Origin: Kaiparowitsia implicata GSE-PSE-MK54-09C
GTDB taxonomy: Bacteria; Cyanobacteriota; Cyanobacteriia; Elainellales; Elainellaceae
Length of the DNA: 64,000 bases
Reading direction: 5' to 3'
NCBI GenBank assembly: GCA_019359435.1
Contig: JAHHHI010000077.1
Coordinates: 27,418 to 91,417 of the forward strand
Part shown: piece by piece, positions 18,914 to 29,607 of the stretch
Layout: each line of letters starts with the position of its first letter
How positions within the stretch are numbered: the first letter of the stretch is position 1
Position numbers and translations under genes: made by a program
Notes under the pieces: generated by a model
Told to the model about the DNA's origin: nothing
The model's database searches: none
Seen by the model: the letters and a program-made list of their open reading frames with translations, nothing else

Positions 18914-19291
18914 CCCTACGCAATCGCTATTACAGATAAATGTAGGCCCTGCACGACATGCTAAACTCTAACTTCATAACATTTCGGCTACATCCTGCTG
19001 GCTGAGCGAAGTCGAAGCCAGCTTCCCCTTAAGTAGCATCGAGTGGGATATCTATAGCGCTCTCATAAAGAATTGGTGAATCGATATCAACCTGTTCTGC
19101 CCGAGACGCGGGCAGAACAGGTTCGCTGTGTTTCAACTCCACGGCAAGGGGCTGAAACACAGCTGTCAAACTGACGTTCTAGGAGCCTGTAAGCGCGCTA
19201 GGGATAAAACAGGGGAGTGGAGCATGCTGCGCTCCACTCCCCTGTTTTGTCCCTACAACATGCACAGCGATCGCTCTCTCGCCCTAATGGA
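18914..19291. other. Spacer with three successive hairpins between convergent genes
   Basis: No gene is seen here. Hairpins at 19091-19121 (13-bp perfect stem around AGACG), 19128-19160 (GTGTTTCA/TGAAACAC) and 19201-19253 lie in a row between the RNB gene and the convergent TPR gene. Confidence 0.55.
19201..19253. terminator. Very long hairpin, probable bidirectional terminator
   Basis: A 23-base arm (19201-19223) pairs with 19231-19253 with a single G-T wobble and a seven-base loop. It is 38 bases past the end of the minus-strand TPR gene, so it may terminate that transcript and also block the RNB transcript. No T run follows on either strand, so a processed or repeat-derived structure is possible. 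Confidence 0.45.
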
Positions 19292-19981
19292 CTACGGCCA
19301 CTGGGGTGAGCCGCTGGCTTGCTGCTCAAGATATCCAGCCTGTTCTCGTAAATCGCGAGCCATGTCAGGCTCACCTTGTTGCTCATAGAGCTGTGCTGCA
19401 TGCAAGTAATGATGAATTACGGCAGCCGCATCCTCTGGCTTGAGTCGAGTTGCCTCGGCATAGACTGCTTCGGCTAGCTCAACGTGAGCTCTAGGCTCGG
19501 TAGAATCCATCGCAATAGCACGCTCAAAGGCAGTGATAGCCTCAGCAAAATTACCCTGGCGAGCCAACGATCGCCCTTGGCTCAACGCCACCACATAGGG
19601 CGTGGCAGCCTCCACTCGGACTGTATAGTCGCCGCCATTCCCGTAGAGCGATCGCGCCACGACCTCATAGCTGCCGGTTGTCGGCAGCACCAATACCAGC
19701 GGAGACTCGGGACTCCAATACTCGTCAGACAGCCCAATTTCGTTACCTGCAGCATCAAAGACCTGCATCGATCCTTGAAACTGCTGGCTTTCAAGCGTGA
19801 TGCTAACGGCCTGATCCGCCATGCCGTTAAACAGATGTTCTTGCTCAGGCGCTTGCAGCATTCCATTGCGCTGTAAAATCACCCCTGGTGCAGACTGTGA
19901 CACACTTGGCGTAGCACTCCCTAGGGCGATCGCCACCATTCCCACACTCACGACCATCCACTGAGTCATTCGGCTATTCAT
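19292..19981 (-). CDS. Exported tetratricopeptide-repeat protein
   Basis: 229 residues with a cleavable signal peptide (hydrophobic 10-25, cut near SVSQSA). A beta-rich domain at about 30-125 resembles the pre-peptidase C-terminal fold (GSMQVFDAAGNEI, LPTTGSYEVVARSL). Two to three TPR-like helical pairs follow (GNFAEAITAFERAIAMDS, EPRAHVELAEAVYAEA, HYLHAAQLYEQQGEPDMA). TPRs mediate protein contacts, here in the periplasm or lumen. The partner is unknown. Monocistronic. Confidence 0.7.
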   Translation of the reverse strand: MNSRMTQWMVVSVGMVAIALGSATPSVSQSAPGVILQRNGMLQAPEQEHLFNGMADQAVSITLESQQFQGSMQVFDAAGNEIGLSDEYWSPESPLVLVLPTTGSYEVVARSLYGNGGDYTVRVEAATPYVVALSQGRSLARQGNFAEAITAFERAIAMDSTEPRAHVELAEAVYAEATRLKPEDAAAVIHHYLHAAQLYEQQGEPDMARDLREQAGYLEQQASGSPQWP

Positions 19982-20454
19982 ACATGTGTTCCTTCCATAG
20001 CAACCGTTAAAGCGTTTAAAACCAACAAATAGAGGCGATCCCCAGCAATATAGGACAAACTCGCAGCGCCAGACACTCCATTATTCCCAGCAAAGGTAAT
20101 CCCTCTGCAGAGATCCCTAATATCAATTCTCTAAATCAAAACGACGAATTATTTGAGGAGGGGGGTGGGGAACGCAGTTCCCCAGAAGGGGGCGAGGCCC
20201 CCCATTTGTAGCCCAAATTTTTGGAATTGATATAAGTCATGGGTAGATCACTAACATTCGAGAGTCACCCATCAACAACTAGATCGCTAAAACGAAATCG
20301 AATAGTTCAGCGCGCTTTGATATGTTACACCTCCTAAACCATCCGAAGGATTCAAGACCGTCCAGAATTTGAGGTAGATCCAGAGCCCTGTTGCTGTTCT
20401 CTGACGTTCACTCAACGGTTATGTATAAATTCAAAACACCCTGAGCCTTAACAG
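19982..20454. other. Spacer holding MITE-like copy 1
   Basis: No gene is seen. The middle is occupied by the repeat at 20120-20233; the remainder is AT-rich and unremarkable. Confidence 0.5.
20120..20233 (-). mobile_element. MITE-like repeat, copy 1
   Basis: A 114-bp unit with ends ATATCAATTC and GAATTGATAT. Read on the minus strand it matches the unit at 53541-53662 almost base for base, including TTTGGGCTACAAATGGGGGG, CAGTTCCCC-type and CCCCTCCTCAAA segments and TTTGATTTAGAGAATTGATA. A G-run/C-run internal hairpin is kept in both copies with different bases. It has no coding capacity. Confidence 0.7.
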
Positions 20455-21027
20455 CTAGCAACCTGCATCACCCACAACCGCCACTTCAACCGCTGCATCG
20501 CCCCGTTCAACTTGCACAGTACCGCTGTCAATAGCAACGGATTCTATTTCTCCAGGCTCTCCCAGTTCTACATCAACATCAACCGTGATTCCGCCATCCT
20601 GACTCACGAATGTTTGAGACTCGGCTTGCCCATAGAACTCTTCACCACCCATCTCAGTCCGATTAAACCGGGTCACATCTCCATCAATCCGCATAAGCAT
20701 GGTGTCATCGTCCAACCCATTGATTAGCAAAAACTCTCTCTCTGCGGCTGATTTTGCGTTTTCTTCAACAGTCCACAGGGTCATACCGCAGCCGAGCGCG
20801 TTCAATTCCGCAAACTCATCAAATTGAAAGGTGCCTAGTTCAATAGAGTTACCCTGAGCAGCAGTCCCTACGGCTCCCGGTGCGGGTGCGTCTGGGGTAG
20901 GGGCTGTCGCGTCCAGGGAAGGAGACGCCGCAGGAGTTGTCCCGACCTCTGGCTGTGATGGGCCATCACAGGCTGCTAGGGCACCTGCCATCGCCAGCAT
21001 CACCAACAACTGTGTTAATCGTTTCAT
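20455..21027 (-). CDS. Putative lipoprotein
   Basis: 190 residues from ATG 21027 (MKRLTQLL); ATG 21045 is in frame. A signal peptide ends in a lipobox, LAAC. Next comes a Pro/Ala/Thr/Ser linker (residues about 20-50), then a compact acidic domain with FDEFAELNALGCGMTLW and two further cysteine or glycine turns. The mature protein should be anchored to a membrane facing the periplasm. I recognise no family. Confidence 0.65.
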   Translation of the reverse strand: MKRLTQLLVMLAMAGALAACDGPSQPEVGTTPAASPSLDATAPTPDAPAPGAVGTAAQGNSIELGTFQFDEFAELNALGCGMTLWTVEENAKSAAEREFLLINGLDDDTMLMRIDGDVTRFNRTEMGGEEFYGQAESQTFVSQDGGITVDVDVELGEPGEIESVAIDSGTVQVERGDAAVEVAVVGDAGC

Positions 21028-21397
21028 CCCAAGTCTTTCTCCCACATTAATTTAGGACTGGCGCGGTTTCAGGATATCGCAGCTCTGCTGGAAACCCTGT
21101 CACCCTCAGTTCCTCTGTTCTTTTAGTGTAGGAGCGGATAGATCAAAGAATGGCAACAGTTACAACTTTTGTAACTCCACCTGAACATTGCAGCAATTGA
21201 CCTGAGAACGACTGAAGCGTTGTGCCCAACGCGCGCTACACCCAACAGAAGTCTTGAACTTTTGATTGTTTGAGTTGTCCTGGGGAATTCAAAGCTAGGG
21301 CAGGGAGCTAAGCGGAGTCTCCCCAATCGCAGCAAAAAGGCCTCCACCCGCAGGCAGAGGCCTTTTTGCTTAAGCGCACAGATTAACTACGGAGGCG
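21028..21397. other. Spacer downstream of psaB
   Basis: Contains the psaB terminator at 21332-21369 and the upstream region of the lipoprotein gene. Nothing else is visible. Confidence 0.5.
21332..21369 (-). terminator. Rho-independent-type terminator of psaAB
   Basis: GCAAAAAGGCCTC (21332-21344) pairs with GAGGCCTTTTTGC (21357-21369). On the minus strand the stem ends in TTTTTGC and lies 29 bases after the psaB stop. It is A/T-symmetric, so it could work in both directions. Confidence 0.8.
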
Positions 21398-23626
21398 TCA
21401 GCCAAAGCGGCTAGACGTAGACGCAATTAAGAATGCAGCGTAGGTAAGGATATAGCCCACCGTGAAGTGTGCCAACCCGACCAAGCGACCTTGAACAATG
21501 GACATTGCCACAGGCTTATCTTTCCAGCGAACCAGGTTCGCTAGCGGAGTCCGCTCATGGGCCCACACCAAGGTTTCGATCAGCTCTTGCCAATAACCAC
21601 GCCAGCTAATCAAGAACATGAAGCCCGTAGCCCAGACCAGGTGCCCAAAGAGGAACATCCAGGCCCATACTGACAGATTGTTCATGCCAAAGGGGTTGTA
21701 CCCGTTGATTAACTGAGCTGAGTTTAGCCACAGATAGTCTCGCAGCCAGCCCATGATTGTGACTGAGCTTTCGTTAAACTGAGCAACGTTGCCGCTCCAC
21801 ACGCCCAGATGCTTCCAGTGCCAGTAGAAGGTAACCCAACCAATGGTGTTGAGCATCCAGAACATAGCCAGATAGAACGAGTCCCAAGCAGAGATGTCGC
21901 AAGTACCGCCACGACCAGGGCCATCACAAGGAAAGGCATAGCCGAAGTCTTTCTTGTCGGGCATCAGCTTAGAGCCACGAGCATCCAGCGCACCCTTGAC
22001 CAAGATCAGGGTGGTGGTGTGCAGACCCAGGGCGATCGCATGGTGAACCAAGAAATCGCCAGGGCCAATGGTCAAGAACAGCGAGTTACCGCCGCTGTTA
22101 ATCGCATCCAACCAGCCTGGCAGCCACACGTTTCCGTGGTTGGGCCAAGCCGTTGCCGCAATACTGTCAGGGTTTGACAGCAGCGTATCAAAGCCATACA
22201 ACGCCTTACCTGAGGCAGCTTGAACAAACTGAGCAAACACTGGCTCAATCAGAATCTGCTTTTCAGGGGTTGCAAAGGCCTGCATAACGTCGTTATGAAC
22301 GTATAGACCCAAGGTGTGGAAACCCAAGAACAGCGATACCCAGCTCAAGTGAGAGATGATCGCTTCTTTATGGTTTAGCACCCGATCCAGCACGTTGCCC
22401 TTATTCTGCACGGGGTCATAATCCCGAACCAAGAAGATGGCACCGTGAGCAAACGCCCCCACCATGATGAATCCAGCAATATACTGGTGGTGGGTATAAA
22501 GCGCTGCTGTTGTCGTGTGATCCTGCGCGATGAACGCGTAGGGAGGCAGCGCATACATGTGCTGCGCCACTAACGATGTGATCACACCCAGAGCGGCTAG
22601 AGCAAACGCCAACTGGAAGTGCAACGAGTTGTTCATCGTTTCATACAAGCCTTGGTGAGGCAAGTTGAACTGACCTTCACTCTTTGCACTGAGTAAACCC
22701 TTCTTCGAGTCGAGCATTTCCTTAATGGTGTGCCCGATGCCAAAGTTGGTGCGATACATATGCCCTGCGACGATGAACAGAACGGCGATCGCCAAATGGT
22801 GGTGCGCCATATCTGTCAGCCACAGTGACTCAGTCTGTGGATGAAAGCCACCCAAGAACGTGAGGATTGCAGACCCAGACCCTGTGGCCGTGCCGAACAA
22901 ATGACCCGGCGTATCAGGACTTTGGGCATACACGCCCCAGTTCCCCGTAAAGAAGGGCAGCAAACCATCGGGGTGCGGCTTCATCGACAGGAAGTTGTCC
23001 CAACCCACATGAACACCCCGAGATTCGGGAATGGCAACGTGAACTAGGTGACCGGTCCAAGCCAGTGAACTGACACCAAACAAACCAGCCAGGTGGTGGT
23101 TGAGGCGTGATTCAGCATTCTTAAACCAGGACAGAGAAGGGCTGAACTTAGGCTGCAGGTGCAGCCAACCTGCAAACAGCATGACTGCTGCCAGAATCAG
23201 CAAAAACACTGATCCTTGATACAGGTCTCCATTGGTGCGCATGCCGATGGTGTACCACCAGTGATACACACCTGAATACGCGATGTTAACCGGGTTAGAC
23301 GCTCCAGCCTGCGTAAACGCATCCACAGCGGCCTTACCGAAATGGGGATCCCAAATTGCGTGGGCAATGGGACGGACTTTGAGTGGATCTTGAATCCACT
23401 GCTCGAAATTACCTTGCCAGGCGACATGGAACAGGTTGCCAGAAGTCCACAAAAAGATGATCGCCAGATGACCGAAGTGAGAAGCGAATATCTTCTGATA
23501 TAGCTTCTCCTCCGTCATGCCATCGTGGCTTTCAAAGTCGTGGGCCGTGGCAATCCCGTACCAGATCCGTCTTGTGGTTGGATCTTGTGCCAAGTCCTGG
23601 CTAAATTTTGGAAACTTAGTTGCCAT
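21398..23626 (-). CDS. psaB: Photosystem I P700 apoprotein A2
   Basis: 742 residues, full length. This thylakoid protein with 11 membrane helices pairs with PsaA to hold P700, the A0/A1 cofactors and the FX cluster. It begins [20 protein letters not shown], typical of PsaB. The FX ligand loop [12 protein letters not shown] is near residue 565. It starts 23 bases after the psaA stop and is surely co-transcribed with it. Confidence 0.99.
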   Translation of the reverse strand: MATKFPKFSQDLAQDPTTRRIWYGIATAHDFESHDGMTEEKLYQKIFASHFGHLAIIFLWTSGNLFHVAWQGNFEQWIQDPLKVRPIAHAIWDPHFGKAAVDAFTQAGASNPVNIAYSGVYHWWYTIGMRTNGDLYQGSVFLLILAAVMLFAGWLHLQPKFSPSLSWFKNAESRLNHHLAGLFGVSSLAWTGHLVHVAIPESRGVHVGWDNFLSMKPHPDGLLPFFTGNWGVYAQSPDTPGHLFGTATGSGSAILTFLGGFHPQTESLWLTDMAHHHLAIAVLFIVAGHMYRTNFGIGHTIKEMLDSKKGLLSAKSEGQFNLPHQGLYETMNNSLHFQLAFALAALGVITSLVAQHMYALPPYAFIAQDHTTTAALYTHHQYIAGFIMVGAFAHGAIFLVRDYDPVQNKGNVLDRVLNHKEAIISHLSWVSLFLGFHTLGLYVHNDVMQAFATPEKQILIEPVFAQFVQAASGKALYGFDTLLSNPDSIAATAWPNHGNVWLPGWLDAINSGGNSLFLTIGPGDFLVHHAIALGLHTTTLILVKGALDARGSKLMPDKKDFGYAFPCDGPGRGGTCDISAWDSFYLAMFWMLNTIGWVTFYWHWKHLGVWSGNVAQFNESSVTIMGWLRDYLWLNSAQLINGYNPFGMNNLSVWAWMFLFGHLVWATGFMFLISWRGYWQELIETLVWAHERTPLANLVRWKDKPVAMSIVQGRLVGLAHFTVGYILTYAAFLIASTSSRFG

Positions 23627-23649
23627 GACTTAACGAATTCTCCTCGTGC

Positions 23650-25905
23650 TCATCCTACAGAAATGATTCGAGCCAGGAAGAACGCCCACGTAGTGGCGAT
23701 GCCTCCCAGGAGGTAGTGAGCCACCCCAACGGCCCGACCCTGAGTGATGCTCAGAGCGCGAGGCTGAATGGCCGGGGCAACCTTCAACTTGCTGTGAGCC
23801 CAAACGATGGACTCGATAAGCTCTTGCCAGTAGCCGCGGCCGCTGAACAAAAACATCAAGCTGAAGGCCCAGATAAAGTGTGCACCTAGGAACAGCAACC
23901 CATACGCAGACAGCGCAGACCCGTAGGAGCCAATGACCTGTGTGGCTTGTGCCCACAAAAAGTCACGGAGCCAACCATTGATCGTAATTGCGCTTTGAGC
24001 AAAGTTGCCGTTGGTAATGTGCGACACGGTACCATCGGGCGCTACCGTTCCCCAGACGTCTGACTGCATCTTCCAACTGAAGTGGAAAATCACAATCGAG
24101 ATGGAGTTGTACATCCAGAACAGTCCAAGGAAGACATGATCCCAACCAGAAACCTGGCAGGTACCACCCCGACCGGGGCCGTCACAAGGGAAGCGGAAAC
24201 CTAGATTCGCCTTGTCGGGAATCAGGCGAGAGCTGCGGGCAAACAGAACACCCTTCAGCAAAATCAACACCGTCACGTGGATGGTGAAGGCGTGAATGTG
24301 GTGCACCATGAAGTCTGCCGTGCCTAGGGCGATCGGCATCATGGCGACCTTGCCACCCACTGCTGCAACTCCACCGCCAAAGGCGTAGCTAACCGGAGCT
24401 AGCGCATTGGGAGCAGTGCCCCCAGGAGCCAACGTGTGGATGTTCTGAATCCACTGAGCGAACACTGGCTGAAGTTGAATCGCTGTATCCGAGAACATGT
24501 CTTGGGGGCGACCCAACGCACGCATTGTGTCGTTGTGAATGTATAGCCCAAAGCTATGGAAGCCTAGGAAGATACAGACCCAGTTGAGATGAGAAATGAT
24601 GGCGTCGCGATGCCGAAGCACCCGATCCAACAGGTTATTAACGTTTTTGGCGGGGTCGTAGTCGCGCACCATAAAGATGGCGCCATGAGCCCCCGCACCC
24701 ACAATTAAAAAGCCTCCAATCCACATGTGGTGGGTAAATAGAGACAGTTGCGTGGGGTAATCCGTCGCCAGGTACGGATAAGGTGGCATGGCATACATGT
24801 GCTGCGCCACGATGATCGTGAGCGAGCCCAGCATCGCTAGGTTAATGGCTAACTGTGCATGCCAAGAGGTAGTCAGAATCTCGTAAAGCCCGGTGTGGCC
24901 TTCTCCAGTGAAGGGGCCTTTGTGGGCTTCGAGGATTTCTTTCATGCTGTGACCAATGCCCCAGTTCGTGCGGTACATGTGGCCCGCAATAATGAACAGA
25001 ACGGCGATCGCCAAGTGGTGATGCGCTGTATCTGTTAGCCACAAGCCACCCGTGACCGGGTTCAACCCACCCTTAAAGGTTAGGAAGTCAGCGTATTCAC
25101 CCCAGTTCAGCGTGAAGAAGGGCGCTAACCCTTTAGAGAAACTAGGATAAATATCTGCCATCAGGCTGGAGTTCAGAATGAACTCGTGCGGCAGGGGAAT
25201 ATCCTTTGGTGCTACGCCAGCATCCAAAAGAGTATTAATGGGTAGCGAGACATGAATTTGGTGCCCGGCCCAGCCCAATGAACCCAAGCCCAGTAATCCG
25301 GCCAAGTGGTGGTTCATCATGGATTCCACATTCTGGAACCACTCTAACTTGGGAGCAGCCTTGTGATAGTGGAACCACCCGGCGAACAGCATCAAACCGG
25401 CCATGACTAGACCGCCGATCGCTGTTACGTAGAGCTGATAGCTATTTGTGAAACCGGACGCACGCCAGAGTTGGAACAAGCCAGAGGTGATTTGAATTCC
25501 CTGGAAGCCCCCACCGACATCTGCATTCAAAATCTCTTGACCAACAATCGGCCAAACCACCTGTGCACTGGGCTTGATACCCGTGGGGTTGGTTAGCCAA
25601 GCTTCGTAGTTTGAAAATTTAGCGCCATGAAAGTACATCCCGCTCAGCCAAATAAAGATCACCGCGAGGTGACCAAAGTGAGCGCTGAAGATCTTGCGGG
25701 AGATGTCTTCTAAGTCGCTGGTGTGACTATCGAAATCGTGAGCGTCTGCATGAAGGTTCCAAATCCAAGTGGTGGTTTTTGGACCTTTAGCCAAAGTGCG
25801 ATCAAAATGACCTGGCTTTGCCCACAACTCGAAAGAGGTGGGAACCGGATCGCGATCAACCGCTATCTTTGCCTTTGCTTCTCGCTCCCGTGGGGAAGTT
25901 GTCAT
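23650..25905 (-). CDS. psaA: Photosystem I P700 apoprotein A1
   Basis: 751 residues, full length. It begins [20 protein letters not shown] and has the FX ligand loop [12 protein letters not shown] near residue 572, supplying two of the four cluster cysteines. A good ribosome site, GGAGAG, precedes ATG 25905. It is the first gene of the psaA-psaB operon. The roughly 1 kb upstream is gene-free, as expected for a strongly light-regulated promoter with a long leader. Confidence 0.99.
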   Translation of the reverse strand: MTTSPREREAKAKIAVDRDPVPTSFELWAKPGHFDRTLAKGPKTTTWIWNLHADAHDFDSHTSDLEDISRKIFSAHFGHLAVIFIWLSGMYFHGAKFSNYEAWLTNPTGIKPSAQVVWPIVGQEILNADVGGGFQGIQITSGLFQLWRASGFTNSYQLYVTAIGGLVMAGLMLFAGWFHYHKAAPKLEWFQNVESMMNHHLAGLLGLGSLGWAGHQIHVSLPINTLLDAGVAPKDIPLPHEFILNSSLMADIYPSFSKGLAPFFTLNWGEYADFLTFKGGLNPVTGGLWLTDTAHHHLAIAVLFIIAGHMYRTNWGIGHSMKEILEAHKGPFTGEGHTGLYEILTTSWHAQLAINLAMLGSLTIIVAQHMYAMPPYPYLATDYPTQLSLFTHHMWIGGFLIVGAGAHGAIFMVRDYDPAKNVNNLLDRVLRHRDAIISHLNWVCIFLGFHSFGLYIHNDTMRALGRPQDMFSDTAIQLQPVFAQWIQNIHTLAPGGTAPNALAPVSYAFGGGVAAVGGKVAMMPIALGTADFMVHHIHAFTIHVTVLILLKGVLFARSSRLIPDKANLGFRFPCDGPGRGGTCQVSGWDHVFLGLFWMYNSISIVIFHFSWKMQSDVWGTVAPDGTVSHITNGNFAQSAITINGWLRDFLWAQATQVIGSYGSALSAYGLLFLGAHFIWAFSLMFLFSGRGYWQELIESIVWAHSKLKVAPAIQPRALSITQGRAVGVAHYLLGGIATTWAFFLARIISVG

Positions 25906-26907
25906 TAGAGACTCTCCTCTCTCTAGACAAGGAACGATGGAGACCCAATGTCCAGGTATCGCGAGACCTGCTACGGCCTCGGTTCATCTCGCTGGCGGCC
26001 TGCAAATGATCACAGAGTGACCAGGCTCTATAACTGCCGGGGAGCGTCGCAGAACCGCACAGGCAAGGGCCGAACGAGGTCTGCGCTGAATGAGATGAGA
26101 GGGATGCGATCGCCCTATGACGTCTGGGCAAGTGGTCGAGATGCTCAACATGAGAGGCTCGATCAATTACCAACAACCGCCAGAGTGACAATGCAGCCTA
26201 AACCTGGGTTGGGCTCCCTGAAATTATAAAGCGGTGTTCTGCCCAACTTTAACGAGGATTAACAATAATTCAAACTCGGCAAACCGATAGCTAGTCACCC
26301 TTTTGACTTATGCAGTCAACTATGCAAAGGGCCTCACGGGCTAAAAGTTTACACATCGACACAAGTCAATCCAAGCAATAGGAAATCTATTTTATGTTCT
26401 GGGCTAACGCTGACCTCAGCATTGGGCGATCGCCCAATCAACCTACCCGCAAGGCATAGCCAGATCGAGATGGCTCTGACCTGCAATAGCTTGCCTAAAC
26501 GAAATAATAATGACGCAGTTGCCCAATCGCTAAATCCTACTCAACATGAAACGAATTATTAAAAAGATCTTAATCATTTGGATTTTATGCAAGCTGCCTA
26601 ATACGTTTAATCTCGGCTTACATCAATGGTTGAAATTAAATTTGATCATGAATTTACGCAGATTTATTTCTCTTAAACCTGAGCAACTGCGTTCGAATGC
26701 ACCATGCGGTTGGTATAGTTCCGATGGAGTGCGAGGAGAGCAAGGGCGATCGCCCACCTGCATTCATCTCTTGCTCCGGGTATGACCGCCGCTAGGGCGA
26801 ACCTCGAGATCAAGTGTGAAAGCCATGGGGCAACCCCATCCCGGCGACCGGCAACGGAGCTACATAGGGGGACTATATATAGAGATCGGTTAGAGGAGTA
26901 AGAACGC
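25906..26907. other. Divergent promoter region psaA / lipoprotein
   Basis: About 1 kb without a credible gene. It must hold the psaA promoter (minus strand) and the promoter of the 26908 lipoprotein. The 26.2-26.7 kb part is AT-rich. A multi-hairpin segment lies at 26773-26860. I found no convincing paired HLR1 (RpaB) sites by eye. Confidence 0.55.
26773..26860 (+). promoter_or_regulatory. Candidate structured RNA leader (riboswitch-like)
   Basis: GCTCCG (26773-26778) pairs with CGGAGC (26855-26860) and encloses three small hairpins: CGCC-GCTAG-GGCG (26787-26799), ATGGGG-CAA-CCCCAT (26825-26839) and CCGG-CGA-CCGG (26841-26851). Unpaired segments are purine-rich (GAACCTCGAGATCAAGTG, AAAGCC). 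It ends 33 bases before the ribosome site of the 26908 gene. It resembles a multi-branched riboswitch fold, but I could not match it to a known class. A TATATATA stretch at about 26874 could instead be a promoter. Confidence 0.35.
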
Positions 26908-28620
26908 GTGCTGGGTTCTGCAAAGCAAACATCTGCGAAGCGACTAAATAGATACCGACTGGCCCTATTAGGACTCACCCTGATGCTGTGTGTCGGGCTA
27001 TGGGGCTGTGGCAGCAGCGTACGCCGCCCTGCCAATGTGTCAGGCCTTCAACCTGGGGATGAGGCTACCCTGTCCGGCAAGATCACTGAAGTCTCGCCGC
27101 CATCTGCCATCCAGGCTCTACGGAAAGAGCTAGAGCGCTACCAACCCCAGGTCAAAATTCTCAGTCCTAAGCCCAATCAGGTTCTTAAAGATGACCAGGT
27201 GACCGTGCAGTTTCAAGTCATGGATCTGCCCCTGTTTAAGAACCAGGAGTTTGGCCTAGGGCCGCACCTGCATGTGTTTCTAGACAACCAGCCTTATCAA
27301 GCCGTCTATGACCCGGCCCAGCCGCTCACTCTTTCAGACCTGACGCCAGGAACCCATACGCTGCGGGCGATCGCCTCTCGCCCCTGGCACGAGCTGTTTA
27401 AAAACGACGGCTCCTATGCCCAAGTCACCTTCCATGTATTCACAAAAACCCTTGACAACAATCCCGATGCGCAGCAGCCGCTGATTACCTATAGCCGCCC
27501 CCAAGGCAGCTATGGTGCAGAGCCAATCATGCTCGACTTTTACCTCAGCAACGTGCCACTGCACCTGATCGCCCAAGAACGAGACGACGATGACATTAAA
27601 GATTGGCGGATTCGCGCCACCGTCAACGGGCAAAGCTTTGTCTTCGACGAATGGCTGCCCATTTACCTCAAAGGCTTTAGTCGCGGCAAAAACTGGGTGC
27701 AGCTTGAGTTGTTAGATGAAGAGGGTGGCGCGATCGCCAACACGTATAACAACACCGCTCGCATCATCAACTACGAACCCGGTGGCAGCGACCCCCTCTC
27801 CCAACTGGTGCGGGGCGAGATCGCTGTCGCTAAGGTGAAAGGCATTGTAGATCCCAACTATGTTTACGTGCCCGAACCGGAACCCTCTCCAGAACCGGAA
27901 CCCATTCCCGAACCGGAACCCATTCCCGAACCGGAACCCTCTCCCGAACCGGAACCCTCTCCCGAACCCACGCCGTTGCCAACGCCCAGCCCAGAACTGT
28001 GGCCCCTGTCGAAGCCGTCTCCAGAGCCGCAGCTACCGACTCCCTCAGCCGCAACCCAGCGCCCATCGTCCGTGCAGGATGAGCCAGACAGTGGTGAATC
28101 AGACGATCGGACATCTGGCGATGGTGAATTGGGCGATCGCCCCAGCGAGTCCCCTAGCGAATCCTCTAGCAACCCGCCGAACCCGATTCCCCAACAACTG
28201 CGCCAGCCAAACCCCGCCACCTTACCGAAGGGGGGCGCGCCTGCTCCCGCCACCGCTGATGATGTCGAGGATTTACAGGACTTCCAAAAAATGGAAGACC
28301 CCGCAAACGCAGATGATCCGCGCTTGGGTAATGCTGCCACACCGGATGATCCCCCGTCTGAGGAATCATCCCTAAATCAGGACGACGCCACTCGCTCTGG
28401 GGTAGAAACCGAGCGATCGCCCACTCGGCTACCCAGTGCGGAGCCAGATGCCCCGCCCCAGCGCAATCGTTTTTTCCAAACGTTGCAGAATCGGGCTGCC
28501 CAGTTTCGACAGCAGCCGAAGGACTTAGTGGAACCATCATCCGAAGAGCGATCGCTAGAGCAAGTCCCAGACTCTGTGGATTCGCCAGTCGATTCCACAC
28601 CTATTCCCGGCGTTGCATAA
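26908..28620 (+). CDS. Proline-rich putative lipoprotein
   Basis: 570 residues from GTG 26908, supported by ribosome site GAGGAG 11 bases upstream. A basic start and hydrophobic helix end in lipobox LWGC near residue 31. Residues 60-310 form a conserved beta-rich domain with Ig-like/DUF features (ILSPKPNQVL, GPHLHVFLDNQPYQAVYD, DLTPGTHTLRAIASRPWHE). From about residue 320 the chain is repetitive PEPEPSP/PEPEPIP and then a long disordered acidic/Ser/Pro tail. It is likely anchored in a membrane with a proline-rich rod crossing the periplasm (inference). The domain is known from cyanobacteria without assigned function. Confidence 0.7.
   Translation: MLGSAKQTSAKRLNRYRLALLGLTLMLCVGLWGCGSSVRRPANVSGLQPGDEATLSGKITEVSPPSAIQALRKELERYQPQVKILSPKPNQVLKDDQVTVQFQVMDLPLFKNQEFGLGPHLHVFLDNQPYQAVYDPAQPLTLSDLTPGTHTLRAIASRPWHELFKNDGSYAQVTFHVFTKTLDNNPDAQQPLITYSRPQGSYGAEPIMLDFYLSNVPLHLIAQERDDDDIKDWRIRATVNGQSFVFDEWLPIYLKGFSRGKNWVQLELLDEEGGAIANTYNNTARIINYEPGGSDPLSQLVRGEIAVAKVKGIVDPNYVYVPEPEPSPEPEPIPEPEPIPEPEPSPEPEPSPEPTPLPTPSPELWPLSKPSPEPQLPTPSAATQRPSSVQDEPDSGESDDRTSGDGELGDRPSESPSESSSNPPNPIPQQLRQPNPATLPKGGAPAPATADDVEDLQDFQKMEDPANADDPRLGNAATPDDPPSEESSLNQDDATRSGVETERSPTRLPSAEPDAPPQRNRFFQTLQNRAAQFRQQPKDLVEPSSEERSLEQVPDSVDSPVDSTPIPGVA
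27871..27972 (+). repeat. 18-bp coding minisatellite (5.5 copies)
   Basis: Tandem units CCCGAACCGGAACCCTCT / CCCGAACCGGAACCCATT, each coding PEPEPS or PEPEPI. Unit borders are 27871, 27889, 27907, 27925, 27943 and 27961. The sequence identity between units implies recent length change. Confidence 0.85.
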
Positions 28621-28982
28621 GTTGCATAATGCATAATGAGGATATGAAATCAGGGTAAAACCAATACCTCAAATTTAGTGATATCCCTGTTCCTCACTGA
28701 ATCATATTCCTATTCTGCAACGCCCTTACCAAGATACACTTAATGCGCAGAGCCAGTGAGGTAGTCAATCAGACACCAGCAAGCGAGGCCGCGCCGGGTA
28801 CTGCACCCGTTAAATGGCTTGAGTCAGCACTTTGGGTCTACTTGTCGCAGCAGCCAAGAGCCTCAGCAGCACTGCGCATGAAGCAGGTATGGCACTATGC
28901 TAGAACAGCACGAGTAGTTTTCGGATTGTGAGGCCGCTACCCAGTCGCAGAGCTGAAATTGCAAGGGGAGTAGCAGCCGCCT
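28621..28982. other. Gene-free spacer
   Basis: A short frame at 28743-28931 lacks a family, a signal or a good ribosome site and is not called. A direct TTGCATAA repeat sits just after the lipoprotein stop. The promoter for the Rrf2 gene is presumed here. Confidence 0.4.
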
Positions 28983-29426
28983 ATGAAGCTAACAACACGG
29001 GGACATTACAGCGTTAAAGCAATGTTGGATTTGACGCTGCATCAGCGGGAATCGCCGTCGTCCGTGCGGGCGATCGCCCAGCGCCAAGATCTACCGGCTC
29101 CCTATCTAGAAAAGCTGTTGATCGAGCTCCGGCATGCCGGGTTGGTGGTGTCATTGCGAGGGGCACATGGGGGCTATCAACTGGCGCGATCGCCCAGCCA
29201 AATTTCCGTTGGGCAAATTCTCGAAGCCGTAGGCGAAACCGTTCAGCCGCTTCCTCAGCACACCCCAGATAGTGAACAAACCGGCGATTGGGTCACCTTT
29301 ACCCTGTGGAACCGCCTGCACCAAAAGCTAAAGGACGCCCTCTTCAGCATTTCTCTTGAAGACCTATACTATGACGCTCGCAGCCGCCAAGCCGCCCAAG
29401 GCGAAGCCACAAGCTTCATGGTGTAG
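28983..29426 (+). CDS. Rrf2-family transcriptional regulator
   Basis: 147 residues, the usual Rrf2 length. The N-terminal winged helix is typical (MKLTTRGHYSVKAMLDLTLH, VRAIAQRQDLPAPYLEKLL, LRGAHGGYQLARSPSQISVG). The three clustered cysteines that bind Fe-S in IscR-type members are absent: there is no Cys in the C-terminal half, so an Fe-S sensor role is unlikely. It precedes rplU, but about 180 bases away with its own spacer. Target genes unknown. Confidence 0.85.
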   Translation: MKLTTRGHYSVKAMLDLTLHQRESPSSVRAIAQRQDLPAPYLEKLLIELRHAGLVVSLRGAHGGYQLARSPSQISVGQILEAVGETVQPLPQHTPDSEQTGDWVTFTLWNRLHQKLKDALFSISLEDLYYDARSRQAAQGEATSFMV

Positions 29427-29607
29427 GCAAAAAATCCACACACCTACAGGGCTTGAGTCCTACAGCAGAGATTTATCTCGCGCATAAGCGGTTAGATATT
29501 GACACTAGGCTGATATCTAACTGATAATATTAGACTGTGTTAAATGCACGGATCAGGCATACAAAGCGCACGCGCTGCCTGTACGGCACTTTTTAAGGAC
29601 GTGAACG

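Noticed and set aside
26546..26785. 79-codon frame in the psaA upstream region
   Set aside because: AT-rich start, no family, no convincing ribosome site, and overlap with a promoter/leader region; more likely chance.
28743..28931. 62-codon frame before the Rrf2 gene
   Set aside because: No recognisable domain, signal or ribosome site; composition not clearly coding.
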